From NCBI RefSeq assembly GCF_002910915.1, contig NZ_NEUF01000024.1:1-61057 (forward strand): a DNA stretch of 61,057 bases. The letters run 5' to 3'. The notes under the pieces are model-generated. The model did no database searches and was not told the DNA's origin. It saw nothing but the letters and a program-made list of their open reading frames with translations. This stretch comes from Streptomyces sp. SM10. GTDB taxonomy: Bacteria > Actinomycetota > Actinomycetes > Streptomycetales > Streptomycetaceae. Below, piece after piece: positions 8,573 to 16,465 of the stretch; position 1 is the first letter of the stretch; every line of letters begins with the position of its first letter. Made by a program: the position numbers and the translations under genes.

Positions 8573-9064
8573 CTACTGGACGCGTGACTCGGACTCGTCC
8601 TCGTCGTCGTCCTCGTCGGGCAGCTTGACGTCGCTCACGGCGATGTTGACCTCGACGACCTCCAGACCGGTCATCCGCTCGACCGCCGCGATGACGTTCT
8701 CGCGCACGTCACGGGCGACCTCGCTGATCGCCACGCCGTAGTCGACGACGATCTCCAGGTCGAGGGCGGTCTGCGACTCCCCGACCTCCGCCTTGACCCC
8801 GCGGGAGACCGACTTGCCGCCGGGGACCCGGTCACGCACCGCTCCGAAGGTCCGGGACAGGCCGCTGCCCATCGCGTGGACCCCGACGACGTCGCGTGCC
8901 GCCATTCCGGCGATCTTCTCGACCACACCGTCGGCGATGGTGGTACGTCCGCGCGTGGCGGGGGCTCCCCCGCCGCGCTTGGTGAGCTGGCTCTGCCTGC
9001 CGTCGTCCCCGCCGGACACACTGCCGGGGTTGTCGGGCCGGTTCCGCTGTGGGCTGTCGGTCAT
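8573..9064 (-). CDS. Asp23/Gls24 family envelope stress response protein
   Basis: 163-residue protein and first gene of the operon. After a hydrophilic N-terminus (about 1-35) the Asp23 core runs RTTIADGVVEKIAGMAARDVVGVHAMGSG, then a Gly-rich loop (RVPGGKSVSRGVKAEV), the beta segment LDLEIVVDYGVAISEVARDVR and the helix VIAAVERMTGLEVVEVNIAVSDV. It ends in a strongly acidic tail, DEDDDEDESESRVQ. The ATG at 9064 is preceded by GGGAACAG, a weak ribosome site. Family knowledge: abundant membrane-tethered alkaline-shock proteins. It is divergent from the P10-family gene at 9159. Confidence 0.88.
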   Translation of the reverse strand: MTDSPQRNRPDNPGSVSGGDDGRQSQLTKRGGGAPATRGRTTIADGVVEKIAGMAARDVVGVHAMGSGLSRTFGAVRDRVPGGKSVSRGVKAEVGESQTALDLEIVVDYGVAISEVARDVRENVIAAVERMTGLEVVEVNIAVSDVKLPDEDDDEDESESRVQ

Positions 9065-9158
9065 CGTCGCTGTTCCCTTCGGGGCGGGGTCGGACTTCCG
9101 TGGCCCACAGTAAGTGCGCTTGCCCCGTTCCGCGCCGTGGATGGGGCAGGGTGGAGCA

Positions 9159-9854
9159 ATGACAACGGCTGAGGGCCCCCATCGGGCCGACGGATGGACC
9201 ACCGCGGTACGCCGGCGGCTCGGACTGGGGAGACTGCTCCCTCTGGGCGGCCCCGACGACGGCTCCTGGATCGCCGAACGGGCGGCGGCTGCGGTGCTGC
9301 GGGACGCCGCGGCCGGATCCGGGGCCGTCCTGGGGACACTCAGGATCGCCCCGGCCGACGAGGACCGCACCGCCGACCCGGTGGTGCCCGCACCACCGAG
9401 CGCCCTGCCGCCCGGACCGCTGCGGATCGAGGCGGGTTTCGCGGCGACCGCACGGCGGCCCCTGCACACCACCGCGGACGCGCTGCGCGCCGCGCTGCTG
9501 ACGGCGGCGGCCCAGCGGCTCGGCCTCGTGGTGGAGGAGGTGGACCTGCGGGTGACGGAGCTGCTGGAGGAGGAGCCCCGGCCGGCACCGGAGCCTCCCG
9601 CCGCCGTGCACGCGGCGGAACCGGACGACACCGCGGGGGCGGCGGCGGCCGGGGTCCCCGGCGTCGTGGCGCTGACCCATGTCCTGGGCAGCGCGGTGCA
9701 GCACACGCAGGGTCATGTCCAGGTGGAGCTCGCGACGGCCGGGGACCGCCGGACCCTGGACGTGGCTCAGGCGGTGCGCGGGGCGGTGGCCGGGGCCGTG
9801 GAGGGCCGGCCGACGGTCGCTGTCCTCGTGACGACCGTGGTGGACCGGGGCTGA
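9159..9854 (+). CDS. Nucleopolyhedrovirus P10 family-like protein
   Basis: 231-residue protein next to and divergent from the Asp23 operon. Streptomyces genes in this position are usually annotated as nucleopolyhedrovirus P10 family, a name by weak similarity that does not imply a viral origin. Two half-repeats are visible: ERAAAAVLRDAAAGSGAVLG...RIEAGFAATARRPLHTTADALRAA... and GVVALTHVLGSAVQHTQ...VQVELATAGDRRTLDVAQAVRGAV. Both recall the beta-strand then amphipathic-helix pattern of Asp23, so it may be a double Asp23-like protein. A Pro/Glu/Ala-rich linker separates them. Start ATG 9159 is preceded by GGTGGAG. Function unknown. Confidence 0.65.
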   Translation: MTTAEGPHRADGWTTAVRRRLGLGRLLPLGGPDDGSWIAERAAAAVLRDAAAGSGAVLGTLRIAPADEDRTADPVVPAPPSALPPGPLRIEAGFAATARRPLHTTADALRAALLTAAAQRLGLVVEEVDLRVTELLEEEPRPAPEPPAAVHAAEPDDTAGAAAAGVPGVVALTHVLGSAVQHTQGHVQVELATAGDRRTLDVAQAVRGAVAGAVEGRPTVAVLVTTVVDRG

Positions 9855-9895
9855 CCCGGCCCCCCACCGCCCGGCAGGCGAGGGGCCTCAGAGGT

Positions 9896-10687
9896 TCAGT
9901 CGGCGATCCCGGCGAGGTCGCGCAGGCGGCGGCCCTGGGCGGCGCGCTCGGCGGTGCGCTGCTCCTCGTACGTACGCGAGAGGGCGCCGCTCAGCAGCGC
10001 CTTCGTCTCGACGACCGCGTCACGCGGGGCGGCGAGCAGGGCCGCGGCCAGGTCGCGTGAAGCCGCGTCGAGCTGGTCCGCGGGGACCACGAGGTTGGCG
10101 AGGCCGGTGCGCTCGGCCTCCTCGGCGTGCACGAAGCGGCCGGTGGCGCAGATCTCGAGCGCGCGGGCGTACCCCACGAGGTTCACCAGGGGGTGGGTGC
10201 CCGTGAGGTCGGGCACGAGACCGAGGCTGGTCTCGCGCATGGCGAACTGCACGTCCTCGGCGCCGATGCGGAGATCGCAGGCGAGGGCGAGCTGGAAGCC
10301 GGCACCGATGGCATGCCCCTGGACGGCCGCGATCGACACGATGTCGTTGCGGCGCCACCAGGTGAACGCCTCCTGGTACTCGGCGATGGTCGCGTCGAGT
10401 TCGGACTCAGGACCGCGCGCCATGTCGAGGAAGGACGGCTCGCCGTCGAATCCCTCGGGTGCGAACGCCTGCCGGTCGAGGCCCGCGGAGAAGGACTTGC
10501 CCTCGCCGCGGAGCACGACGACCCGCACGCTGCCGGGGAGCGCCCGTCCGGCCTCTGCCAACGCCCGCCACAGAGCGGGAGACTGAGCGTTGCGCTTGGC
10601 CGGGTTGGTGAGCGTCACCGTGGCAACCGCGTCATCGACGGTGAGCCGTACGCCGTCCTTGTCGAGCACAGAGTCGAGCGAGGTCAT
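9896..10687 (-). CDS. Enoyl-CoA hydratase/isomerase family protein
   Basis: 263-residue crotonase-fold protein. The oxyanion-hole region reads LRGEGKSFSAGLDRQAF (about residues 58-74) and the second AAVQGHAIGAGFQLALACDLRIG (about 120-142). The catalytic Glu region reads FAMRETSLGLVPDLTGTHPL, with E retained before SLGLVPD. The C-terminal helix EEQRTAERAAQGRRL is typical. It is likely a fatty-acid beta-oxidation or degradative hydratase; exact substrate unknown. It stands alone, convergent with the P10-family gene. A palindromic operator-like pair lies just upstream at 10720-10740. Confidence 0.93.
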   Translation of the reverse strand: MTSLDSVLDKDGVRLTVDDAVATVTLTNPAKRNAQSPALWRALAEAGRALPGSVRVVVLRGEGKSFSAGLDRQAFAPEGFDGEPSFLDMARGPESELDATIAEYQEAFTWWRRNDIVSIAAVQGHAIGAGFQLALACDLRIGAEDVQFAMRETSLGLVPDLTGTHPLVNLVGYARALEICATGRFVHAEEAERTGLANLVVPADQLDAASRDLAAALLAAPRDAVVETKALLSGALSRTYEEQRTAERAAQGRRLRDLAGIAD

Positions 10688-10719
10688 GGAGCGCCTCCGG
10701 ATCGGGTGCAGTCAGCACT

Positions 10720-10740
10720 TACTGGCAAGTACTGAACAGT
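10720..10740 (-). promoter_or_regulatory. Paired palindromic operator-like sites upstream of enoyl-CoA hydratase
   Basis: TACTGGCAAGTA (10720-10731, 10 of 12 positions symmetrical) abuts ACTGAACAGT (10731-10740, ACTG/CAGT arms). They lie 33-53 bases upstream of the hydratase ATG, a normal place for a TetR- or GntR-type fatty-acid regulator. No regulator gene is adjacent, so a trans-acting factor is inferred. Confidence 0.45.
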
Positions 10741-10742
10741 AA

Positions 10743-10774
10743 CCACCCGGACGACCTGATGGTCGGCCGGGTGG
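10743..10774 (-). terminator. Terminator hairpin after gbn
   Basis: CCACCCGG (10743-10750) and CCGGGTGG (10767-10774) enclose a second stem CGACC/GGTCG around a TGAT loop. The structure lies about 65 bases beyond the gbn stop on its transcript. Confidence 0.6.
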
Positions 10775-10837
10775 CCACCCCGTGTTCCGGTGGGCTCGCG
10801 GAGCCGGCCTGGGCCAGCTCCTGACCACTGCCCGCCG

Positions 10838-11059
10838 TCAGGCCGAAGCGGCCTTCTTGCCTCGAGTCGCTCCGCCGCGTCCCCGCAGCGTGACTCCCGA
10901 CTCGCTGAGCATCCGGTGGACGAATCCGTAGGAGCGGCCGGTTTCCTCGGCCAGCGCCCGGATGCTCGCACCGGAGTCGTACTTCTTCTTCAGGTCTGCC
11001 GCGAGCTTGTCACGCGCGGCGCCGGTAACCCGGCTGCCCTTCTTCAGAGTCTCGGCCAC
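10838..11059 (-). CDS. gbn: GATC-specific nucleoid-associated protein Gbn (SCO1839-like)
   Basis: 73-residue basic DNA-binding protein. Residues about 33-58 (GASIRALAEETGRSYGFVHRMLSESG) form a helix-turn-helix of the recombinase-HTH type. The N-terminus is Lys-rich (KKGSRV..KLAADLKKKYDSG) and the tail RGRGGATRGKKAASA resembles histone-like tails. The size, sequence and position beside an enoyl-CoA hydratase match, from memory, SCO1839 of S. coelicolor, described as Gbn, a GATC-binding nucleoid-associated protein affecting development and antibiotic production. GTG start at 11059 has a strong GAGGAGG site seven bases upstream. GATC sites occur immediately upstream (11097) and clustered at 11343-11380. 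Confidence 0.82.
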   Translation of the reverse strand: MAETLKKGSRVTGAARDKLAADLKKKYDSGASIRALAEETGRSYGFVHRMLSESGVTLRGRGGATRGKKAASA

Positions 11060-11416
11060 CCGTGCCTCCTCAAGGAAGTGCGCTCTGGACTCTCATGATC
11101 ACCCCTCCTGGGCTTCCTGGCCACCCATTCGGCAAGGTAGGTACGACCGGTTTCCGCATCCGAAAGCGGTCCGACACAAGCGGAATCCCGCATTCGCAGG
11201 GGCTGGGGAGCCCTCGGGGAGGCTTTGCGGCAGAAACGGCCAGGTCAGGGCCGTACGGGGCGGAGTGGCCCGAAATGAGTGCGCCCGGCAGCTATCTGCC
11301 GGGCGCCGCGCCGGGGTACGAGACCCGCTCACCCAGATGATGGATCACCGATGGGCCGAATGATCCAGACACGTTGGATCACCGGGCTCCGCACCGGTTC
11401 CGGGAGCCTCGGAGGG
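11060..11416. other. Intergenic region with GATC cluster and no gene
   Basis: 357 bases between the gbn start and the ABC-F stop. No coding sequence is convincing. It holds GATC at 11097 (in TGATCAC, 38 bases before the gbn start codon) and three more within 38 bases at 11343, 11362 and 11377. Two of these lie in the repeat TGGATCACCG. The promoter of gbn must be here. A hairpin is described separately. Confidence 0.6.
11281..11306 (-). terminator. Strong hairpin downstream of ABC-F gene
   Basis: GCGCCCGGCAG (11281-11291) pairs perfectly with CTGCCGGGCGC (11296-11306) around a CTAT loop. It lies 110 bases past the ABC-F stop on the minus strand and upstream of the gbn promoter area, so it probably insulates gbn from ABC-F transcription. 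Confidence 0.65.
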
Positions 11417-13015
11417 TCAGGCCAGGGCGACGAGGTCACGGTAGTCCGCACCCCAGAGGTCCTCGACCCCGTCGGGCAGCAGGATGATCCGCTCCGGCTG
11501 GAGCGCCTCGACCGCGCCCTCGTCGTGGGTGACGAGGACGACCGCGCCCTTGTAGGTGCGCAGGGCCCCGAGGATCTCCTCACGGCTGGCCGGGTCGAGG
11601 TTGTTCGTGGGCTCGTCGAGCAGCAGCACGTTGGCGGAGGAGACGACGAGCGTCGCCAGGGCGAGCCGGGTCTTCTCACCGCCGGAGAGCACTCCGGCCG
11701 GCTTGTCCACGTCGTCGCCGGAGAAGAGGAACGAACCGAGCGTCTTGCGGACCGCGACCAGGTCGAGGTCGGGCGCCGCGGAGCGCATGTTCTCCAGGAC
11801 GGAGCGGTCCGGGTCGAGGGTCTCGTGCTCCTGCGCGTAGTAGCCGAGCTTGAGGCCGTGGCCCTCGATGACCTCGCCGGTGTCGGGCTTCTCAGCGCCG
11901 CCGAGCAGACGGAGCAGGGTCGTCTTGCCCGCGCCGTTGAGGCCGAGGATCACGACGCGGGAGCCCTTGTCGATGGCCAGGTCCACGTCGGTGAAGATCT
12001 CGAGCGAACCGTAGGACTTGGACAGGCCCTCGGCCATCAGCGGGGTCTTGCCGCACGGAGAGGGGTCGGGGAAGCGCAGCTTGGCGACCTTGTCCGAGAC
12101 CCGCACGGCCTCCAGACCGGAGAGCAGCCGGTCGGCACGCTTGGCCATGTTCTGGGCGGCGACGGTCTTGGTCGCCTTGGCGCGCATCTTGTCGGCCTGG
12201 GCGTTGAGGGTGGCGGCCTTCTTCTCGGCGTTCTGGCGCTCGCGCTTGCGGCGCTTCTCGTCGGCCTCGCGCTGCTGCTGGTAGAGCTTCCAGCCCATGT
12301 TGTAGATGTCGATCTGCGCGCGGTTGGCGTCGAGGTAGAACACCTTGTTGACCACGGTCTCCACGAGCTCGACGTCGTGGGAGATCACGATGAAGCCGCC
12401 GCGGTAGCTCTTGAGGTAGTCGCGCAGCCAGACGATCGAGTCCGCGTCGAGGTGGTTGGTGGGCTCGTCGAGGAGCAGGGTGTCGGCGTCCGAGAACAGG
12501 ATGCGGGCGAGCTCGACACGACGGCGCTGACCACCGGAGAGGGTGTGCAGCGGCTGGCCGAGCACCCGGTCGGGCAGGCTGAGCGCGGCGGCGATGGTGG
12601 CGGCCTCCGCCTCGGCGGCGTACCCGCCCTTGGTGAGGAACTCCGTCTCCAGGCGCTCGTACCGCTTCATCGCCTTCTCACGGGTGGCGCCCTTGCCGTT
12701 CGCCATCCGCTCCTCGTTCTCCCGCATCTTGCGCAGGATCTCGTCGAGACCGCGGGCGGAGAGGATGCGGTCGCGGGCCAGGACCTCGAGGTCCCCCGTG
12801 CGCGGGTCCTGCGGGAGGTAGCCGACCTCGCCGCTGTTGGTGATGGTGCCGCCGGCCGGCGTCCCCTCGCCCGCCAGGCACTTGGTGAGGGTGGTCTTGC
12901 CCGCGCCGTTGCGTCCGACCAGGCCGATGCGGTCGCCCTTGGCGATACGGAAGGAAGCGGACTCGATGAGGATGCGGGCGCCGGCGCGCAGCTCGATGCC
13001 GGAGGCGGTGATCAC
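11417..13015 (-). CDS. ABC-F family ATP-binding cassette protein
   Basis: 532-residue soluble protein with two ABC domains and no membrane segment, so an ABC-F ribosome-associated ATPase rather than an exporter. Domain 1 has Walker A GRNGAGKTT (about 35-43), signature LSGGQRRR and Walker B LLLDEPTNHLD. Domain 2 has GLNGAGKTT, LSGGEKTR and LLLDEPTNNLD. The basic, Lys-rich interdomain linker (about residues 235-300, KRRKRERQNAEKKAAT) is the P-site tRNA-interaction motif region. GTG start at 13015 is preceded by GGAG eight bases away. It may protect ribosomes from antibiotics or relieve stalling, like EttA; which of these is unknown. Confidence 0.93.
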   Translation of the reverse strand: MITASGIELRAGARILIESASFRIAKGDRIGLVGRNGAGKTTLTKCLAGEGTPAGGTITNSGEVGYLPQDPRTGDLEVLARDRILSARGLDEILRKMRENEERMANGKGATREKAMKRYERLETEFLTKGGYAAEAEAATIAAALSLPDRVLGQPLHTLSGGQRRRVELARILFSDADTLLLDEPTNHLDADSIVWLRDYLKSYRGGFIVISHDVELVETVVNKVFYLDANRAQIDIYNMGWKLYQQQREADEKRRKRERQNAEKKAATLNAQADKMRAKATKTVAAQNMAKRADRLLSGLEAVRVSDKVAKLRFPDPSPCGKTPLMAEGLSKSYGSLEIFTDVDLAIDKGSRVVILGLNGAGKTTLLRLLGGAEKPDTGEVIEGHGLKLGYYAQEHETLDPDRSVLENMRSAAPDLDLVAVRKTLGSFLFSGDDVDKPAGVLSGGEKTRLALATLVVSSANVLLLDEPTNNLDPASREEILGALRTYKGAVVLVTHDEGAVEALQPERIILLPDGVEDLWGADYRDLVALA

Positions 13016-13343
13016 GGAAATACTCCAGGGCGGTATGGACGGCGGAGGGACAGCGGGCTCACGACTCGACGCCGTCTAGTGCACAAGGAGAATTGCCATG
13101 GACCCAGTCTACTGGCGGTGTCCACGTGCTTTTCCGCCTGCTCCCGGCCCGTCACAGCGCCACCGCACCCCGTCGCGTGCGCGGGCGGGGTACGGCGAAG
13201 CGTCCGGTACCCAGCACCGGGTCGCACGCGTGACGGGGGCCGGGCCGGTGCGGCGGGCCCGCCCGGCATTGTCGGTGGCCGGTGAGAGACTGAGACGGAG
13301 ATCACACCACAACGGTGCGTGTGAGCTGGAGAGGGTGAGCGTG
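13016..13343. other. Divergent promoter region between ABC-F and VOC genes
   Basis: 328 bases holding the ABC-F leader (minus strand) and VOC promoter (plus strand). A -10-like TAGACT on the minus strand lies near 13110. An ATG at 13098 on the plus strand follows AAGGAGAATTGCC and is in frame with the VOC gene, but the peptide is Arg/Pro-rich and unlike a protein. No riboswitch or attenuator was recognised. Confidence 0.4.
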
Positions 13344-13754
13344 ATGGCGGGCACGAACGGCGTTCCCACGATTTTCCCGACGCTGCTGTACGACGACGCG
13401 AAGGCCGCGATCGCCGTGCTCACCGGGGCCCTGGGGTTCACCGAGGAAGTGGTGTACGAGGGCGAGGACGGCAGCGTCCTGCATGCCGAGCTGTCCTGCG
13501 GCAACGGCAGGGTGATGCTCGGCTCCAAGGGGGGCGCGGGCGTCTTCGCCCGGGCGATGGCCGACGCCGGCCCTGCCGGGGTGTACGTGGTCGTGGACGA
13601 GGTGGACGAGCACCACGCACGGGCGGTGGAGCACGGTGTGGAGATCCTCATGCCACCCACCGACCAGGAGTACGGCTCCCGCGACTACATGGCGCGGGAC
13701 GCGGAGGGCAACGTCTGGAGCTTCGGGACGTACGCCCCGGGATCCTCGGGCTGA
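13344..13754 (+). CDS. VOC (glyoxalase/bleomycin-resistance) family protein
   Basis: 136-residue single-domain vicinal-oxygen-chelate protein. It shows the PhnB-like pattern: TIFPTLLYDDAKAAIAVLTGALGFTEEVVYEGEDG at the start, then HAELSCGNGRVMLGS, YVVVDEVDEHHARAVEHGVEI, and the closing GSRDYMARDAEGNVWSFGTY. Candidate metal ligands are His in VLHAEL and Glu in DAEGN. Substrate unknown; such proteins range from isomerases to antibiotic-binding proteins. ATG 13344 was chosen because GGAGAGGG ends nine bases upstream; GTG 13341 and 13335 are alternatives. Convergent with the next gene. Confidence 0.88.
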   Translation: MAGTNGVPTIFPTLLYDDAKAAIAVLTGALGFTEEVVYEGEDGSVLHAELSCGNGRVMLGSKGGAGVFARAMADAGPAGVYVVVDEVDEHHARAVEHGVEILMPPTDQEYGSRDYMARDAEGNVWSFGTYAPGSSG

Positions 13755-13785
13755 CCGCCCCGGGGCCACGCGGCCCCGGCGGTCA
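13753..13785. terminator. Bidirectional terminator between convergent genes
   Basis: CCGGGGCC and GGCCCCGG pair around ACGC, extended outward by GACCG/CGGTC with a small bulge. The hairpin fills the 28-base gap between the two convergent stops. Confidence 0.7.
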
Positions 13786-15243
13786 GATCCCGCCGGTGTG
13801 CACCTGGAAGGCGGCCCGGCGTACGGCTTTGGCGAGGGCCGGGTCCGGGTGGGCGGCGGCCAGGGCGACCAGCACCTGGACGGTCCGCGGGTGGCCGACG
13901 GCGCGCACCTCGTCCAGGAGCGCGGGGACCGTGCCCTGGACGGCGGAGTCGAGGTGGCGGACCAGCAGCCCCGTCTCGCCGTGGTCGGCCACGGCGGCTG
14001 CGGTGTCGACCCAGAGCCAGGTCGCCTCCTCGCGGCTGAGGACGTCCTGGGCGTCGTCCGGGTCGGTTCCCTCGTACTCGGCGAGCCAGAGCAGCGCGTA
14101 CGGGCGCAGCGGTGTTTCGGTGACGACGGAGCGGACGACGGGCTCCGCGGGGGCTCCGACGACGCGCAGGGCCTCGAAGGCCAGGCCGCGCAGGAGTGCG
14201 TCCTCGCCCCGGGCGACGGCCAGCAGCTCGGCCACGGCGCTGCCGACGGTACGGGCGGCGAGCCAGGCGCGGTATTCGGCGCGGGCCGGGCCCGGGGTGA
14301 GCCGGGCGCAGCCGAGCAGCATGTCGGCGGCGGACTGTTCGATGTTGCCGGCCGGGCTCTGGGCGGCCACGCAGATCTGTTCGAGCTTGACCCAGACCGC
14401 CCAGTTGCCCAGCGGGGTGAGGGTGGCGTGGCCGGAGCCGAGTGTGAGGGCGCCTACGGAGGCGAGGCCCTCCAGGGCCCAGTCGAGCAGGAGCGCGTTC
14501 AGGCGGGCGGAGGGGGCTGCGGAGGGGGCGGGCTGCTCCTGCGGCCCGTAGGGCACCTCGCACCGCTCCTCGTGGAGTTCGGCCACGCGCTGGCCGAGCA
14601 GGTCGAGGAGCGCGGGCACGGTGACGGGTCCCGCCGAGAGCTGGAGGAGGGAGAGCACCTGGGGCACGGCCTCGACGGCTTCCGCCACGGAGGTGGCCTC
14701 GATGCCGTCGGGTGAGGCGTGGACGAGGGACCAGGCGTCGAAGAGCGCCACCCAGCCGCGGAGCACGGCGGAGTCGTCCCGGTCCCAGGCGCGCAGACGC
14801 CAGCCGGGGCGGGCGGTCTCGCCGTGCAGCTCGATGAGTCCGGCCAGCCTGGCGCGGTCCCAGCCGGCCAGCACCTGGGCCGGGGACAGCTCCAGCGCGG
14901 CGGAGGCCCGTCGCAGGGCCTGCGCGGCGAGGGGGACGGAGCCCGGACTCGTACCGTCCGCGGCCCAGTGGGCGATCCGTACGGCGTCGGCGAGGACGGC
15001 CCTGGCCTGGCGGGCCAGTTCCGCCGGGGCCGGTGTGCCCTCGGGTGGGCGGGGGGCCGGCCGGGTGCGCCGGGTCGTCACTGCCTTACGGGCGGTCGCC
15101 TGGGGTCGCGGGCGGACAAGTCGCAGCCTGGAGTCGCGCGGGGTACGGGACGTCACGAGGAGCAGTCTTGCCTCTGACAGGCCGAAAGCCCAAACGGAAG
15201 CCGTGTCACCGGGGTTCGGGAGGCTTCCCGGCCGGGTCATCAA
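13783..15243 (-). CDS. Conserved hypothetical helical protein
   Basis: 486-residue protein with no recognised catalytic motif. After a basic, Arg/Pro-rich N-terminus (about residues 30-75), the remainder is dominated by Ala/Leu-rich amphipathic helices, for example SVAEAVEAVPQVLSLLQLSAGPV and VQVLVALAAAHPDPALAKAVRRAAF. This recalls HEAT-like helical repeats. GTG at 15156 (VTSRTPRDSRL) is a plausible alternative start, because the first 29 residues are less typical. The ATG pair at 15240-15243 lies 23 bases after the hydrolase stop, consistent with one transcript. I do not recognise a function. Confidence 0.7.
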   Translation of the reverse strand: MMTRPGSLPNPGDTASVWAFGLSEARLLLVTSRTPRDSRLRLVRPRPQATARKAVTTRRTRPAPRPPEGTPAPAELARQARAVLADAVRIAHWAADGTSPGSVPLAAQALRRASAALELSPAQVLAGWDRARLAGLIELHGETARPGWRLRAWDRDDSAVLRGWVALFDAWSLVHASPDGIEATSVAEAVEAVPQVLSLLQLSAGPVTVPALLDLLGQRVAELHEERCEVPYGPQEQPAPSAAPSARLNALLLDWALEGLASVGALTLGSGHATLTPLGNWAVWVKLEQICVAAQSPAGNIEQSAADMLLGCARLTPGPARAEYRAWLAARTVGSAVAELLAVARGEDALLRGLAFEALRVVGAPAEPVVRSVVTETPLRPYALLWLAEYEGTDPDDAQDVLSREEATWLWVDTAAAVADHGETGLLVRHLDSAVQGTVPALLDEVRAVGHPRTVQVLVALAAAHPDPALAKAVRRAAFQVHTGGI

Positions 15244-15266
15244 CCGGGCGGTTCCCGCCCATCAGC

Positions 15267-16397
15267 TCACATCAGGGGCGTGAGGAAGCGCCGGAGCGCC
15301 TCTTCGTAACCGGCCGGGTCCACGTTCCACATCGCCGCATGGGGAGCTTCGGCCACGGTGTGCAGGGACACCAGGTCGGGCCGGCGTGCGGCGAGTTCCC
15401 GGGACGGCTGCCAGGGAGCCAGGGTGTCGTCGGGCCCGTGGACGATGAGGGTGGGGGCGTGCAGGGCCGTCGGCACCGAGGTGTCCAGCAGCGGGGCGCC
15501 ACGCAGACCCGTCTGGCCCTGGGCGGCACGGACGGCGAGGGGCAGCAGCGCCGAGGGGACACCCCGCGCCGAGGCGAGGGCCCGCAGGGTGACCCGCCAG
15601 TCCATGACCGGGGAGTCGAGGACGAGACCGCGGACGCGGTCGCGGAGGGCGGAGTTGACGGCGGCGTGCAGGGCCATCGAGGCTCCGGACGACCAGCCGT
15701 GGAGGACCACGCCCTCGGCCCCGTAGCGCACGGCGTAGCGGATGGCCGCGTCGAGGTCGCGCCACTCGGACTCGCCGAGGTGGGTGAGACCGTCCGGGGA
15801 GCGCGGGGCGCCCGGATCGCCCCGGTAGGCCAGGTCGAGCACGGGGAACTGCTGGTCGTGGAGGAAACCCAGCACGTTGAGGGGGTGGTCCCGGGTCGTG
15901 CCCAGACCGTGCACGGTGATCACCCAGGTGTCGCGGGCCCCGGGTACGAACCAGGCGGGCAGGGCTCCGAGCTCACCGGGGACCTCGACCTCCTTGTACG
16001 CGAGGCCGAGGGCGGCGAGGGGGTCGCCGCGGTGGAGCTCCGGGGTGAGGCGGACCCGGGTGCCCGGCTTGAGGCTGCCGAGGGTGACGCGTTCCAGCCG
16101 GCGCACGACGGTGTCGGCGGAAGGGCCGGGCGGCTGCTCGGCCACCGGACCCACCACGGCGTGGACGCCCCGGCCGGCCAGCCCGTACGTACCGGGGCGC
16201 AGCGCGGAGAAGGAGCGGGTCAGGGTGACCTGTCCGGCCGCGGTGGCGTGGACCGTCAGGCGCCGGTCCGCGGGGAAGGGACGTGGCGAGGGCGCCCCGA
16301 GGGCGACGTCGCTGGCGTAGCGGCCGGCGGCGACCGCTGCCGCGCCGGCGCCGAGGATCGAGGTTGCGGCCACTGCCGCCGCTGTTGCCGGGCGCAC
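15267..16397 (-). CDS. Alpha/beta hydrolase, membrane-anchored or secreted
   Basis: 376-residue serine hydrolase. The N-terminus (VRPATAAAVAATSILGAGAAAVAAGRYASD) is a hydrophobic signal-anchor. The hydrolase core has the oxyanion region WVITVHGLGTTRDHPLNVLGFL, nucleophile elbow GWSSGAS (GxSxG), HGPDDTLAPWQPSRELA carrying the acid Asp, and EAPHAAMWNVDP carrying the catalytic His. All triad elements are present. The GTG at 16397 was chosen because residues upstream of it in the open frame are Arg/Pro-rich and unlike a protein. Substrate unknown; ester or peptide hydrolysis is possible. Confidence 0.88.
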   Translation of the reverse strand: MRPATAAAVAATSILGAGAAAVAAGRYASDVALGAPSPRPFPADRRLTVHATAAGQVTLTRSFSALRPGTYGLAGRGVHAVVGPVAEQPPGPSADTVVRRLERVTLGSLKPGTRVRLTPELHRGDPLAALGLAYKEVEVPGELGALPAWFVPGARDTWVITVHGLGTTRDHPLNVLGFLHDQQFPVLDLAYRGDPGAPRSPDGLTHLGESEWRDLDAAIRYAVRYGAEGVVLHGWSSGASMALHAAVNSALRDRVRGLVLDSPVMDWRVTLRALASARGVPSALLPLAVRAAQGQTGLRGAPLLDTSVPTALHAPTLIVHGPDDTLAPWQPSRELAARRPDLVSLHTVAEAPHAAMWNVDPAGYEEALRRFLTPLM

Positions 16398-16465
16398 GGC
16401 TCCAGTGTCCTGGGCCCTGGCGCCCGCTGCCAGTGGGCGGCGGCCGTACGTGTGGCGGGGCGGGC

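Noticed and set aside
9159..9854. Viral origin for the P10-family gene
   Set aside because: The family name reflects weak similarity; the gene shares local base composition and a stable position beside the Asp23 operon.
13098..13343. In-frame upstream ATG of the VOC gene with a good AAGGAG site
   Set aside because: The extension is Arg/Pro-rich without protein-like features; the VOC domain begins at about 13344 with its own ribosome site.
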